Shown here one piece after another: positions 11,118 through 24,238 of a stretch of DNA of 64,000 nt. The notes below the pieces were generated by a model. It was not told the origin of the DNA, ran no database searches, and worked only from the letters and a program-made list of their open reading frames with translations. The DNA comes from Fomitopsis serialis. Lineage: Eukaryota; Basidiomycota; Agaricomycetes; Polyporales; Fomitopsidaceae. Both the position numbers and the translations under genes were made by a program. The stretch lies in the NCBI RefSeq assembly GCF_022376445.1, contig NW_025954973.1:62001-126000 (forward strand). Direction: 5' to 3'. Numbering within the stretch: position 1 is the stretch's first letter; each line of letters starts with the position of its first letter.

Positions 11118-13300
11118 TGAAGTAGCTATTGATATTGCAAATGTGAGTGAGCTCGTGTGCACACATGGCACACGTCTGTCTAACTCTTGTTTCCCGTTCA
11201 TTCATCCAGCAATGCCCAGGAGTCCTCATGCCGAAGACGTAGCAGGTTAGCCGGTCAGTACAGACGGAGGTGGCGGCAACGAGACATCATCACTGCCCGT
11301 ACGGAGTGCGGGTCGATGCGAGGGACCGGTCGTTCACAAGGGCTCATTTGACTCCATTTTATCTACCACTATCGGCCGACTCATTAGAGGGACAGTTTGG
11401 CTTTGGTACGGAGGTGACCCGGGATCGGTATGGTTACTGTCTCGATTGACTCATGCTTGCTACGATGGCTGAAATGTATTGTGCTTGGACGATGGCCGGA
11501 TGTACTGTACATCGACTGTATCGGACTTCCCCGCCGCCACGAACAAATAAAGTGTACTTCGATTCATCGGGATGCTGATTAGTACGTATCTACTGCATAA
11601 CGGTGCTAAGGAAGGAGCCTCAACATGCTTGGCGCGAGCAAATGGCGTAGACGTCAAAATGTCCAGGGAGTCAGCGGTGAGCGATTACCGAGTGAGAGCC
11701 CTCCGGGAGTGGCGAGCGCGAGTTGCCTCGCCGAAGAACCTTCCGCGAGGCTACGTGCGCATCGAGACGTCGATATCGTCGATCAGGCGGAGCACTGCTG
11801 GCCCCAAGCCCGCCAAGCGATTGTGCCAACACTCTGAGTGATAGACGTACTATGCAACTAATGAGGTAGAGCTCTCGAGAAGCCGTGGAAGCGCTTGTAG
11901 ACGCACCTGCTAGATCTTCGCTGGATATGGCGACCATACCGTACGTTGCCGTCTGATGACCAGCGATTTTCGATTCGATGGCTCGGTTGCGCAATGGGGA
12001 TATTGCTGCACCTTCACCGCGTCGTCACTGACCGGACTCTGACAGCACAAAGTCAGGTCTTTACATGCACTCGACGCGAGGTGGACCGCCTTCAAAGCGA
12101 CGGCGAACACGTCGGGCGTGTACGCTGTGATGTCGTACGGAGAAATCTACAAAGATAGATTGGCTGTTGGAGTAGTGAGGTTCACTGAGCAACGAGCGAT
12201 TGGACTGGTACTGCACCTAGCCAACACGAGGTACGTCACGGGAGTACATTGACCGAGATGCGGCCGCCACTTCCCTGGATCATCTCCTACGTCCATTCCT
12301 GTAGTTGGGGATGCGCCGAGCGAGCCCCTTCTCGCTCGAAGCGGGATGAACGGCGGTCACAACCAGGAGCCGATAGTTGGAGTCACGCAGCTGCGAGGCC
12401 GCGACGTCAAGACTAGCGACATGAAAGACAGGTGCGTCGATGCCAGTACTTACTTGTGAGCACAGGTTCAATGTCAGTGAATCTTAGAACTCCGCAGTGT
12501 CGAGAACCCTCGCCTGCTTGGAGAACACACAGGTGAGCGCGTATGTCATGAAACCGCCATGCGTGAAGGATGCGATCCTCACCAGCATGCACGTCGCACA
12601 GGACGATACATGGAATGCTCGCGTCACGCGCAGGTGACCCCGCTGTCCGGACGTTGATGGGAAATGTAGTAACGCCGCGGAGATTGGAACGAAGGGGACA
12701 GGTAACTCTGCCCGACGAGGAGTACGTCGCTTTCTTTGAGTATCCCGCGTGCGTCAGACCTGTGTGAATGTCTTGTCCGTAGCACCTACGAGGTCGGGTA
12801 TACCTCCTCGGAGTGTTTGCTCCGAGTCGCTACCACTCGTATCGCGGGACAGTACGTAGACGGCTAGAAGCTATTGATTGAATATTGCGTGCGAACGGCA
12901 TGACTGAGCGACAAAACGAGTGCCCTAGAAGTTGAATCGCACCTGAGATAAAGCAACCGTGACGCATACAGTCGCAGAGCTCGCTCCCGTAATCCGACGA
13001 AGCTGGAAACTCCCCGTCACGTTTGCGACACAGTGATCAAATTTGGACGTGTACCAATCAGCAGTGATGCATACGGCTTGATTGCATACTCGCAGTGATC
13101 ACTCACCTACAATATCGGCATTGCTTCTTCCGCTATCCCTCCCCCTCCGATCCACCTGTTTCATGTTGCAGTATTGCCAGCCAGCGTGGCACTTAAAGAA
13201 GAGCCGACCGCCCGGCCGTGTTGAGCTCTTGGAACACGAAGACAGACCCCGTGACACGCATACGGACTGTTCAATACATCGCAGAAGGAGAATAAAGCCG
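11118..13300. other. 3' flank of copy 2; remnant of third exon, otherwise no gene
   Basis: A donor GTGAGT at 11143 and an acceptor at 11209 precede a sequence that encodes TDGGGGNETSS in one frame, but a TAG stop interrupts that frame just upstream. Bases 11430-11470 match the flanks of copies 1 and 7. I see no supportable gene from 11500 to 13300. Confidence 0.45.
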
Positions 13301-13388
13301 TCAAAAAGGGAATGGGGTCACCTTTAGAATGGATGTGATCATGGTGGGCTGAACGGGTGGTTGGACGCGCGGGGGCCAGCTCACCTTG

Positions 13389-14020
13389 TCATGGGGAGCG
13401 TCTAGCCGTAAGTGTCGCTTGATCGGGATGTTGATCCTCTGGATTATGTGAGTAGCTGGCAGCTGCAAGCGAGTGCGAACCGTCATTGTGACGCGTTAGC
13501 CATCGACCTATCGAGTCAAAGACGATGCTTGCCAGTGGGTGATCGAGCAGCGAGAGCAGCGGAGGCGCCGGCCGGAAGAATCTCGGCCTATTTTCACCAG
13601 TGCGCGACGGTTTTGCTTTGCTCTCGACGTCCACCATTGCATGAACGTTTGAACGTTGATTTTCTAAGCACTCTGCCAACACAACTCGCGCTCCAACTGG
13701 ATCACGCCTCTGAGCCCCCCTAGTCACGATCTCTCTGTTAAACGCTTCAAACCCGACGCCTGATGTCTTTAACTGCTCGAGGGGTCCGTCGTTGAGCTAA
13801 AGCGACCGGCTGCATATGTGGTCTACCACCTGAGGCCCAGAGCGCGAGAACTGTGCTGCATCTGCATCTGCCGGTATTATAAGCGGAGCGTGGCGATACA
13901 GGGTACCTGGGTATACGTGATGTGATCAAATAGAGACCCTTGTGGTCGTTCGTGTGGTGAGTCTGCTTCTGTCCAAAATTATATGCAGGATATGCAGGAA
14001 CCGTGACGAGCACATGAGTT
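13389..14020. repeat. Repeat module matching 55.44-55.93 kb
   Basis: Collinear similarity with 55460-55930: gaagaatctcggcctatttt (13577), cacctgaggcccagagcgcg (13828), then the tacagggtacctgggtatac area. In the 55 kb copy a + strand frame reads LRPRARELC to GYIRDVMK, but here it is broken. Decayed, unknown function. Confidence 0.5.
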
Positions 14021-15029
14021 CTTGCGTTTTTTTTTGGTCCAACGCCACTGGTATCTTCGATCGATTTCGCGCTGTCTCGTGTGCGCCTGCACGTAGCCCC
14101 ATACTATCCGCACACCTCACACTTTGTACCAGCAGGGCATACGCGGTGCGATACAGTTACTGCGATCTGTTTGGTTGCAATGTCGCAACACGAGCTTGAA
14201 GCTGCCTTAGTCCTCAGCCACGCGGCTCCTCGCACCTAGCCACGCAGGGGCATAACGTTTCTTAGGCCAACCGAGGTACTTTACTGGTCCTGTACGAGCA
14301 TAATAACCTAGCGCTTCATGACCGACCTCCCTGTAAGTAACTCGCCACTGCTTCCCGCATCCCTCACTTATGTCCTCTGGAGGCAGAACGATGGTCTGGC
14401 TAGTCACTTCCCATGTTCTCGAACGCCACACTAGCAGGGATCTCACCAAACATCTATTCTCACATCAACATGTCGCCGATGAACTTTAATCGACGAAGGA
14501 AACCGCGGGCGCGCATCTCATTCCTCGACGCATGCCCAGTCCTCCCGCTTGCGACAACCACCAGGCTCTGATATGGTACAGCGCCCGCTCCGTGCGGGAC
14601 AAGGAGATCGGGTGAATGCGTTGTTTCGAACTACGACCACCACGAAAGAACAAACATCCTCCACTGTATGTGTCTTTCGTTCTGAGATTGTTCCTCGTCT
14701 AATCAGATTCACATGCCCTAGGCACATCCTCCAAGTCTCGCGTCGCACCCAGACACGTTGATATCACGACCCACGAGAACATCGAGTCGTCTACCACGTC
14801 CTCGACATACATTCATACATCGCAGATCGAGCTTCGACAAGCTTTCCTCGTCGTGATGGTGGCAAGTATGTCTATCTTGTTTTGCTCGTGTACCATAGGC
14901 CAACGTGGTCCAGGTACGTGTACTCCCCTCGACTGCGATATGGAACTAACGCACTACATATCTAGACCATTTGATCAAATTGATGTCTGTTCATCCGCAC
15001 GTCCGTATGGCCGTTCATGGCCAAATCGT
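14021..15029. other. No supportable feature
   Basis: Only short open frames on both strands. A run of ten T lies at about 14026. No motif or repeat partner was recognised. Confidence 0.4.
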
Positions 15030-17474
15030 AGGCCCCATTATCATGCTCCATGAACCTCGTCGGTATGTTGCAGATTCACCGGACGTGACTTTCACCCGTC
15101 GCTGACACTGTCCGCAGGCCTCTTGGTCGTCATTCTTAAGCGGGACATTGTCTAGTGCGTTACGCAGCCTGGGCCGACCGCTGAATCCTTTTCCTGTCTT
15201 GGTACGTCTCTCTCCACGATCACTCTGCAGACATCCCACGCTGAGCCCCAATTCTCGGTAGGTCACCTGCGTTCCCTTCTTCACCGCTCACCCGCTCGGT
15301 CTCCTGGCATCCTGGTTGTGGATGTGCCTGAGCGGACGTCGCGAAGGCCTCATCGCGCTCCCGCCGGGCGCATGCGACGTGTCTCACTCTGTCGCACAGT
15401 TAATAGCGTGCGGATCTCGGAGCCGAATGGGTCCTAAGTTATCCTACTGTGCGTCTCGTCTCCGTTCAAGAACTATAACTGCTCAAGTCTGTCACGCCGT
15501 CGGACCCGATTCGGTACGCGCTCAGTAACGTCTTGCAGCTGCGGTAATTCAGATCTCTGGTTTTCCAGCGAATGCATTGTCCCAAAGGACCATCAACCCG
15601 CGGTTGCGTGATCTTTTCAATGACAGGTGCAGGGAAACTTACGACTTCAGCTGTATGAGGATGATGCGCAGATTCCGGATCATCGTGGACAGGTCCGTGC
15701 TCGCTAGTATGTGTCCTTCCCTGACGGCTTCTTGAACAGACAGATCTTCGCGATGTATTGATTTGATCAACAGGCTTCTCGATGCAGCGAGGCCGACGTT
15801 AACTTGTCGTCCGCCTCTGAATACGGTCAAAAGCGATGGTCGACCGTATGGCGTGAAAATCCGGGCGCAAAGACAGGCACGCATATCTCAGATCATCCCG
15901 GCGACCTGTCATCTAACGCTGCATGCACTCTGAACCCCTGAACCATGAATAGAGGCCGTTCAGATGTGTTCACGAGCTACGTAGAACCCTCTCCCGAGTG
16001 TAAGCGCACCAGCTCGCGCGCATCAAGATCAGGCACTTGATCGCGCTCTGGACCACGACAACGCCGACGAGTAAATCCCATGACGCTCCTGGGCGGCTCT
16101 TCGGCGACCACCAATGTCTGAACCGTCGAGAAGAGGAGGACGATCGTCCGGGCGTCCTGCGAGTGCATGCAGGGCGGAGCGGATCGCACGAAGAACCAAT
16201 CCCGTGGATCTAGCAACTTATGTGTTGCCGGATCTAACGAGCCTGCGTACAGCGATGGGCATTCACGTCGTGCACATGGATCTGTCCAGGTCAAGTCCGG
16301 TCCAGCGAGTAATCGCTGCAGCGGAAGTCTATTCAGTGTGAGATATTCTCAATAATCAGCACGCCAACCTCAGGCTCGCGGTGCGTAGCGCGAACTCCCC
16401 ATTCGGAGAGAAACATTTAGCTGAGTTTCCCTGACAGAGGTAGAGAATACTCGGACACCACGAGGCGCGAAACCCCGTGAACAAGCTTCGTACGGCTCGA
16501 GCAAACACGAACAGGACGTATCAACGCGAGTCGTGGGGATCGCTGGCAAGCATTAGTCGCTTCGCTTTCGGGGCGGGATATTCTCTTGACAATGTCCGGG
16601 ACGCTGAGGATTGCCTCTCAGTCGGTGAGTAGCACGTCCAGGAAGAGTGACTATCTGACCGGGCTGGTGATAGTGCTTAGGTTGAGCCTCCGACGTGGCG
16701 GTAGGCCTACGTGCGGTCTATCGAACGCTCCACGAGAGTGGAATGGTCCGTCACTAGCATGCTTGTTCGTGGGTGTCCACTCTTCTGGATCTTCATGATC
16801 GCACGCGCGGTACGAACCTCTTCTGGGTTCGCATTTGCCCTAGACTTGCCTAGCAAGTGCTGCAGCCTTCGATGTCTTGTTACGATCCGCGTGTAAACAG
16901 GGGCATACACATGCACCCCATCGCCCGCAATCGCGGATTCGCACTTCTCCTGGTAAGTTAAGTGCCTCCGCTTCGCATTCGTTCATGACTGACCGTGTTC
17001 GTGCAGGGCATGACTCCGGCTATGTAGTTGAATTCCTGCTGGTGGACGCGGCGTGTAGTTCTACTTGAAGGAATGCGAATACTAGTAGGTCGACGAGTGC
17101 ACAAGGCCATACCTCGCCTACAAATTTCATCGCTTGATATGGACACCACAAGCATGGTCAATGGCCTCGGACACCCAAACACCACTCTCCGCGGCGCGTC
17201 TTCCGTCGGCTCGTATTTCAAAGGTGTAAAGACGACTTTAGGGCGCATACATTCAATGCCCCGGATGTGGTCGCCTGCCCGTGGCAAGGAGACTGATTAC
17301 CGTCTCGTTGAAGGTGATGTGGCGCGGTCGGCAATGAATTCATGTTTTGATGGGAATATCTGAATGAAGGGGAGACAGCATCGATCCGGATTGGGCGACA
17401 CCGATGCAGAAGGGAAGTCGACGCAGAGAGCCGCGGCTCAGTCCAAATCGAAGACCCAACCTCGAAGAACCCAC
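15030..17474. repeat. Decayed repeat modules upstream of F-box copy 3
   Basis: Bases 15340-15450 resemble 48460-48560. Bases 15715-15800 resemble 7470 and 47868. Bases 16010-16160 resemble the PPARAHRD-type module of 7.7 and 48.2 kb. Bases 16395-17474 resemble 1060-2146 and 56300-57412, including gtgagtagcacgtccaggaa (16621). No intact gene. Confidence 0.5.
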
Positions 17475-17487
17475 TTAGGGTTAGGGG
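17475..17487 (+). repeat. Interstitial TTAGGG-like motif, unit 3
   Basis: TTAGGG twice plus G, after gaagaaccca, about 440 bp before the start codon of copy 3. Confidence 0.7.
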
Positions 17488-17622
17488 CCTGCGTCGCACT
17501 CAGGCTGGCCGCAGCTCGGCGCTGGATATCCCACAGTGATGGCTTATCCGGGACCCTGGTGTGGCATGTTGACGACTGCTGGAAGCACGAAGTACTGACC
17601 ATGGCATGAAAGGTCCCGGTCG

Positions 17623-17916
17623 CGGCAGTCTCCGCCCGGCTCATCAAACTTTCGCACACAGCTCTTCCCAAGTACTCGTATACATGGCCTCGCTGCATCC
17701 TCGAGGTCCACTCGCTATCTGCACCCACCCCTCCACTCACGGCTGCTGCTCCCCTCATACCGCATACATCCACGTCGTACGGGGTGCGAGTGCCCAGATG
17801 TCCGATCTCCAGCCTACCGTCGGTCGCCTTCTGTCCATCATAATCCCGAATCCCAACTGATGTGCCGTTCACCTAGCATCTTCCCCCGCCCCGCGGACGC
17901 CTCACACGCACAAGTC
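17623..17916 (+). promoter_or_regulatory. Conserved upstream block, F-box copy 3
   Basis: Same block as before copies 1, 2, 5 and 7, ending at the conserved ATG. An ATG at 17860 is in frame with the gene in this copy only. Paralogs do not share it, so it is probably leader sequence. Confidence 0.6.
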
Positions 17917-19500
17917 ATGCGATCGAGTGCCGACGGTCATGTTGGTGCCGGTCAGAGTCTTGCGGATGAACAGATTGGCCAGAGACCGAGTGCCGATGAA
18001 CAGAGCGATGAGAAATCCAGCTATGTATGGGTTGTTGAGGATCACCGCGATAAGCGGGTATGCAGACCTTGGTGGAACGCCCGTTTTCAAGGCACCCTGC
18101 CACTGGCCCTCTCCGCTCGCATCCCGCTCGAGGTCTTTAGGCTCGTCGTGGACGAGATGTATCCTCCCACATTGACTGTCGCGGCGCTTGTCTGCGCAGC
18201 ATGGCACCCTCGAGCGATGCACAACCTCTACCATACCGTCGAAATTCGCAGCCGCACAAGCTACAACCTGCTGTTCAAGCAGTGTTACGCATCACCACGC
18301 GTCAAACAGTGGCTCGCGAGCACATGCAAGCTGGTGGCAGACGGCGAGCGGGATGCCTATAGCGACATGCACGAGGACGACCTTGAGGCCCAGGAAAAGG
18401 GTAAGGGTGAACACGGGAGCGTGGAATCCCCGCGGCGTAGAAACAAGAGCCAAAGTGACAATCACGTCTTACCAGCACTACCGTTTGCGCTCGCTGGTCT
18501 GATGCCTCGTGTACGCATCCTGTACATCTGCAGTGCAGGATTTCGTTTCATCCACACGGATTTCTTCCTCGCCCTATCGAGGTTCGAGTCTGTCAAGTCG
18601 TTGACCCTTGACTATTGCCGACTGAACAATGTGACACACCTGCGGCGAATTGTGTCTGCCTTCCCCCAGCTCACAGATTTCACGATGAATGTTGATTTCG
18701 CTCGGGAAGGTGCTGCCAGTTACGCGGGAACCTCACTATTTCGGGCACCATCTCACATGCGTCTTCGATACCTTGACGTCACCGTGGAGGATAAATGCAT
18801 GGCGATGTTCCTTGACTGGATGACACACTCCGGCCTCTGCAACTCACTTGCGGATCTGTCAATCTGGTCAGGACAGCGCTCTATGGCACTTACATCCCTT
18901 AACCAACTCCTCGAAACGGTGGGGGCATCGTTGACTCATTTCTGCGAGAGGTTCGGTGACTTTCAAAATTATGATAATGCCCGTAAGTTGTCTTGCGTAC
19001 AGACTTCGCCACTGATTCACATGCACAATGTAGTGACTCACGGAAACCTGTTTCAAAACACCGCCTTGCAATCCTTGGACATCAAAATGCATCACATCGA
19101 CAACAAGGCCGAATTCCAGGTGGCTCGCGCGGCTTGGACCAAAGCGGCGGACGAGCTACACGATATCTTCTCCACCATCCGAAGCCGTCAGCTCGAGCAC
19201 ATCAAGGTTCGCGTTCAAGGTATCCATGACAACACTGTTCTCGAGGGTGAGAGCGCTGTCCTCGAGAAGCTCGACCTGCGGGACCTGCACGAGGTCATCA
19301 GCCAGCCATACTTCGACGCATTGAAGGATGTCGAAGTGAAGATGAAGATATGGCCTCGGATTGATCAGGCCAAGTTGGATCTGGACAGCATCGCTCAGGA
19401 GCTCGAGGTTGTATTTTGTGGCTTGCTCCGGCCATGGTCTGATCGCGGCATAGTCGACACCTGCATAACATGCTGGAATGGTTCTACATATCTGAAGTGA
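17917..19500 (+). CDS. F-box/LRR-like protein, copy 3 (intact)
   Basis: Predicted SCF substrate adaptor. I place the start at the paralog-conserved ATG CGA; an in-frame ATG 57 bp upstream would add 19 residues. The family intron is 18983-19033 (GTAAGT..AATGTAG), 51 nt, a multiple of three and without a stop. The spliced product is therefore 510 residues and the unspliced one 527. Acidic DEQ/DEQS repeats precede the F-box (ARIPLEVFRLVVDEM, then LVCAAW). LRRIVSAFPQLTDF-type leucine-rich segments follow, then PWSDRGIV near the C-terminus. The last residues diverge from other copies, and the TGA stop lies inside an AAGTGAGC donor-like site. No disruptive lesion is seen. Confidence 0.9.
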   Translation: MRSSADGHVGAGQSLADEQIGQRPSADEQSDEKSSYVWVVEDHRDKRVCRPWWNARFQGTLPLALSARIPLEVFRLVVDEMYPPTLTVAALVCAAWHPRAMHNLYHTVEIRSRTSYNLLFKQCYASPRVKQWLASTCKLVADGERDAYSDMHEDDLEAQEKGKGEHGSVESPRRRNKSQSDNHVLPALPFALAGLMPRVRILYICSAGFRFIHTDFFLALSRFESVKSLTLDYCRLNNVTHLRRIVSAFPQLTDFTMNVDFAREGAASYAGTSLFRAPSHMRLRYLDVTVEDKCMAMFLDWMTHSGLCNSLADLSIWSGQRSMALTSLNQLLETVGASLTHFCERFGDFQNYDNARKLSCVQTSPLIHMHNVVTHGNLFQNTALQSLDIKMHHIDNKAEFQVARAAWTKAADELHDIFSTIRSRQLEHIKVRVQGIHDNTVLEGESAVLEKLDLRDLHEVISQPYFDALKDVEVKMKIWPRIDQAKLDLDSIAQELEVVFCGLLRPWSDRGIVDTCITCWNGSTYLK

Positions 19501-21500
19501 GCTCGCTCTTCACTAGGATCATCCAGCACCTCATGCTGACTTGTTCTTGCCTCAAGCCTTCCTCGTCGGCAACAGCGGAGCGGTCAGCTAGAGTCGCTGG
19601 CGGCACAGGCAGAGTGAACGACAACGAGATGCCGTCCCTATACTGACATTCGTCTGGCTCCCGCGATGCCGTTGGATTACTGTGCGAGAGCACTGTCCTC
19701 TCGGTTTCCGCGGGTGGACGATTCGAAGGGACAAGGGGCATGGTCATTGTTATCCGTCTCAAATGTGTCCTTTCTTGATTGATGTGTAGTGGAAAGACTC
19801 CGTCTGTGGACATGGTTGATTGTACGATATATTTGCATCTACTAGATATGCAACATCGGGCGCACGGTTCTGTACTACGCAATCCGACTTGATGAACCTG
19901 ATTGGGCTGCTATGATATCGAAACGAACTGTTGTACTTCGATTCAGTATCGTCATGATGTTCATGTTCATGACGTACTTACGCGCAGCGAGCCAAGGAGA
20001 GCGAACATCTCGGCAAATAATATGGGCACACGTCTGGCTCTCGTAGCGCCCTCTCGAACTGAAGTGCGAGTACGCATTGCGGCAGCGACTAAGAGGGCAA
20101 AAGGGTGGAAGATTTCGGTTTGAGCTGAGAAACATAGTGCACTCGGACGAAAATTTGTATGCTTGGATGCGCTCTGCATGGAGCCTGCCAACGGCTGCGG
20201 TACGTACATAGCAGTGAGCACTATGGCAGGACGAACGCGCAGAGCGCAGGCACAGTTAGTGAAGGAACTCAGAGACGACTAACCTACGTGCGAGATGAGA
20301 GCGTGCTGGGCGTGCCGCATACACGGATGAAATCGTCGTAGGATCATAGGCGCAGTGCTTGTTGGAAAAGCGAGTCACCATCCCGTCTCTGCATGTCGAG
20401 TGACGTGACTAACGATCGGACGCATGCGAAGACCTCGCCCGGGGGAGGAAGTTCTCGGTGGGGTACGAGGGCACACCAGAGCGACAGAATGTCTAGGCCG
20501 GTGTGCGTCGTCACCAAGTGCGCAGTGCGTACAGCCACGCTCCGCTGGGCCCGGTGACAAGCCGTCTGTATGTAGTAGTCCCGGGATTGTCTGACTAGGA
20601 CTCATGATTTCGAGTCTCGCAATTGAGAAATGGCTGTAAGCGTCGCCGACAAAATTGCTAACGGCGGTCTGCGGTTAGCGTTCCACGACCTCTCAGGTAA
20701 GGGGGATGACGAGCGTACCTACGAGTTAATGGAGGCGCTATCGCGATCTACGGACGGGTCTAAGTGTGAGAAATGGGAATGAGTACGACAAGGTTCAATG
20801 GGTGAGTAACAAACTGACCGTCCTCGTACCCGGCAGATGCGGGAGATTCTACAGGTCTTACATCTGGATAACCGATGAGTGAATAAAACGAGACAGCGGG
20901 TCGCGATTGCCAGCAGTGGCCTATTTGCGCCCCTGGTAGGCTGTGGGTTCAGCGTCGATACATCGGCAACAACAACCGTACGAACGTTCCTGATCGAAAG
21001 AGTGAATCGATGCTAGGCGGGAAAATCTCAGTTCTACATCCGCATGCATGCGTTCGGCTTCATCGTTGCTGAGAAGTACAAATGAGCTGATAGTGGCTGC
21101 AAGACGGGGAGATATACTTACCTCGAAGCTAGGCCGCGACGCCGTTCGCGTTACTCAAGCATTTGCGGAATTCCTAGGATATCGGATAGTATTAATAGGC
21201 TTGCAACCTCAGAACACGCCTGGGTACGCGTCGCCTTCGTTTGGGAGTGAATGCCTAGAGCCCAGTACGGGCATCAGGTAACTTGAACCTTCTTTTGTCA
21301 TTCACAGTGGGTCTGGGTTGCCACGGTGGCTGGAATTTCGGAAGACGAGTTATCTCCCGCTAAGAACGCATCCAGCGAGGAACAGCACTCACCGTGTGCA
21401 TACATTCACGGAAATCTTCCTTGACTTGTGTAGGCATGCTTTACAACGCGATCAGCTCTTGGAAGTAGTCTAATAGGCTACAGGAAGAGGCGTCAAGGAG
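19501..21500. other. 3' flank of copy 3; no supportable gene
   Basis: The usual 3' flank motif of other copies is not evident. Short frames only. Bases 19970-20060 contain a minus-strand GTAAGT after an exon-like segment, and 21110-21160 faintly resembles the minus-strand fossil of 5840. Neither is enough for a gene. Confidence 0.35.
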
Positions 21501-23983
21501 TCCGTTGAACATGATTAGTTAGGACTTGCTCATCTATTCTCCGTTCTTCCCGCCGTCCCGCTCGCTTCTTCACCGTGCGTCTCCAAACAGGTACGATCAA
21601 GCTACCGGCCGCCCCTGTACGGGAACTCGACCACGGTACATGTCGTCACTGAACGCAGTCAGCACGTTGCTCTCGTCCAGTCTGGGTGCGCGGACGCGCA
21701 TGAAGTCGCCGGGTCATACGCACTGTGATCAAAAGCCTACTCACCTACTCCCCGTTTTGTCCAAGCATCTCGCATTGTCCGCCTCGAGAACCATCCCAGG
21801 CTGTCATCAAGTTGGACGTATCATTGCTCGGCCATGACACCGCGTCTTCTCGTCAAAGACTGCAGAGAACATTCGAGCCGTCGAGTCGAGATCCCTCGTC
21901 TAGTCCAAGATCGTCGAGAGCGAGCAGCATAGTCATGCGCAATGGCGGAACAGGACTGAGTAGGAGACCTTCTAGAATCCGCCCGAGTTGTTCAGCGAAG
22001 AAGTGTCTGCCGGTGGTTAGCGTGTGCGGACGAAAGTCCGCCGATATGCACGCGTCAACTAGTGGCGTATCGAGCGTCCAGCCAGGTCAGAGTGCAATCC
22101 AAACGAGAGCTTGCTGGAGTTGTGAGAACAGAAGTATGTACTCGATGTACATAAGCTCCTCGTCACTCGGAGCAGTGACAGTCCTCCTTAAGGCCTTGTG
22201 GCGGAGAGACGCTCGGAAGAATCTCGGCGGGGCAGACAGTGACACGCGGTGGCGTCGCCTCTTCGTTGCTCTGGACGTCGAACAACACGACCGCCGACCT
22301 CCTCTGTGATTTACTGCTCCGCTGCTCTCGTGTGCCGCCCGGCCTAGCGATTGGTAGCGCTTGTAATGCGTGCACACCGAGAATAAGTGCCGGCTACTTG
22401 ACGTCGGGAACCAAGTACGCGTCCACCCGTCTGTTGCACCCCGTCGCGCGACTCAGAATGACTGACGCGTTCATTTGTAGTCCTCTCCCCATTTTGTCCA
22501 CTATGTAGCATGCCGAAACACCTGAAACAGAGGAGCCCTATCTTTTGATCAATTACTCGCTACCAGCGATCTCCAAAGGTTAATACCTGTAGTCTCCCGT
22601 GGGTAGACAGTTCTTTCAACCTGCGCGCGCTCCAGATATTCTTGTCCAACTACTAACGTCTCCGCCTATCAAGCCCTGGCTCGATTCTCGAACTAGTCAC
22701 GTCGTACACCCGCTCGACCGTTCATGTACGACTTCATGAGGCATCTGCACGAACTACTCCTTGTACTCGGCCGTGTGGTGTATGGCTTGGAGGCGGATGC
22801 GGTTGATCTTTTTGTGCGTCCCGACTCCATTATTCTCTATTGCTGCTCACGTTTGTCGTGTCGTTGGACAAGATTCGCTAAGCCCTGCATGGCGTCTCGC
22901 AGCTGTAGCGGATTGTCTGTTGGCTCCGCAGCCTTCAATGTCTTGTACTGCACTAGAGAACGTATAACTCGCGGGTTCCGGCAGCCCTACAGCCGACACA
23001 CGGTGGGAAGTGGGACCGTTAATTACGGTCGAACAGACGGATACACCGTAAGAGTACAGGCACCCCGATGCGTGATACGATCCCGTCGTTGGCAGGTTCG
23101 TTCTATGTCGTTTTACTGCTTCCTGGACGAATTGACGATATCTTCGACAGCCAAATCGTCGCCATGCATCGCGTCGGTCAACATGCCCAGACCCTTCGGT
23201 GCGGCCAGATCATTCTTGCTCCGGTATCCGACATTCGCTTTGCAAATGGTCAAAAGCCGCTATCTTATGCATGACAAGAAACCCGGACGGTGACACAATT
23301 GCATGATGTAGACCGTCACGTCAACCTGACCGCATTGCGGCACTTCTATAACAGTTCTCACCGTCCTGGACCACGAAGACGAATCGCGCGTGAAGTACCC
23401 GGCATCCTCCACGACCTGAAGCCGCCAGCTCGCGATCAGGTGTTGGGTCGCACTGAAAGCCACGACACCGCCGACGAGGGACCGATTCCCTCGACGTTGG
23501 CTTCAAGCTGACCACGCTAACATAGCAGCGGATCGTGTGGAGAGACTGTGGCGGCAGCATTGGTGCATGAACCTGTATAGGTGAGTGCTCTGTCAGCGTT
23601 CTGCAGTCTGTGTGCGTGGTACACAGGACGTCTGTCCTTGCAGGACTACCAAGGCATATATCGTGATCGGACATCTTACGCGGCATAAGCATGGCGAGCC
23701 ATGTGTGTGATACTGCCCATTCCAGCGCGGAACACGTCGGTACGATCGTGACGGGCGTGGGTTGGGTGTGATCATCGATCATCAGTATCTCAGTACTCAC
23801 TATTGCAGTTAACATGTCCAGCTGGCCGCTTCGACCTGGATCATGATGACCGCAATCAGGCTGGCCGCGACTCAATGGAAGCAGCACACATGTAGAGTCA
23901 TACCCAACCAAGTGCGGCGTGTTGGCGAACACTTGCGGCGTCAGTAATGCATGACTGACAACATGATAGCATGTGAGGTCCTG
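21501..23983. repeat. Fragmented repeat modules upstream of F-box copy 4
   Basis: Bases 22205-22300 encode RKNLG..FVALDV on the + strand, a motif shared with 55460 and in part with 391 and 46725. Bases 22770-22890 resemble 7120-7235 and 61930-62040. Bases 23120-23200 resemble 7470 and 47868. Bases 23415-23480 encode KPPARDQVLGR, matching the PPARAHRD module. All are short and broken. Confidence 0.4.
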
Positions 23984-24238
23984 GTCGCGGCAGTTGGCGT
24001 GCGGCTTATCAAAATTTCTGACGCAGCAGGTATCTCTCGCGTGCAGCCTGAGTAAGTCTGCAAACCCTGGCCGCGAAGCCCCGCCCCCTTCCCGCCCTCA
24101 CCATCACTCATAGCACATACCTCAACCTCGCGTGGGGTGCAGATATGACGTTTGCGCCGCAGACTGTTGTCGGTCATCTCTTCCATTCATCGTGCGAGCT
24201 CGACTGATGAGTTCACATAGCGCTCCTCCCCTGCCGCC
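23984..24238 (+). promoter_or_regulatory. Relic upstream block of F-box copy 4
   Basis: cgcggcagttggcgtgcggc followed by tatcaaaatttc, plus the later ccgcccccttcccgccctc tract, align weakly with the conserved upstream block. It is shorter and more diverged than in copies 1-3. Confidence 0.4.

Noticed and set aside
17860..17916. N-terminal extension of F-box copy 3 from an upstream in-frame ATG
   Set aside because: The extension lies in the conserved upstream block and is not open or not ATG-led in the other copies. The shared start is 17917.
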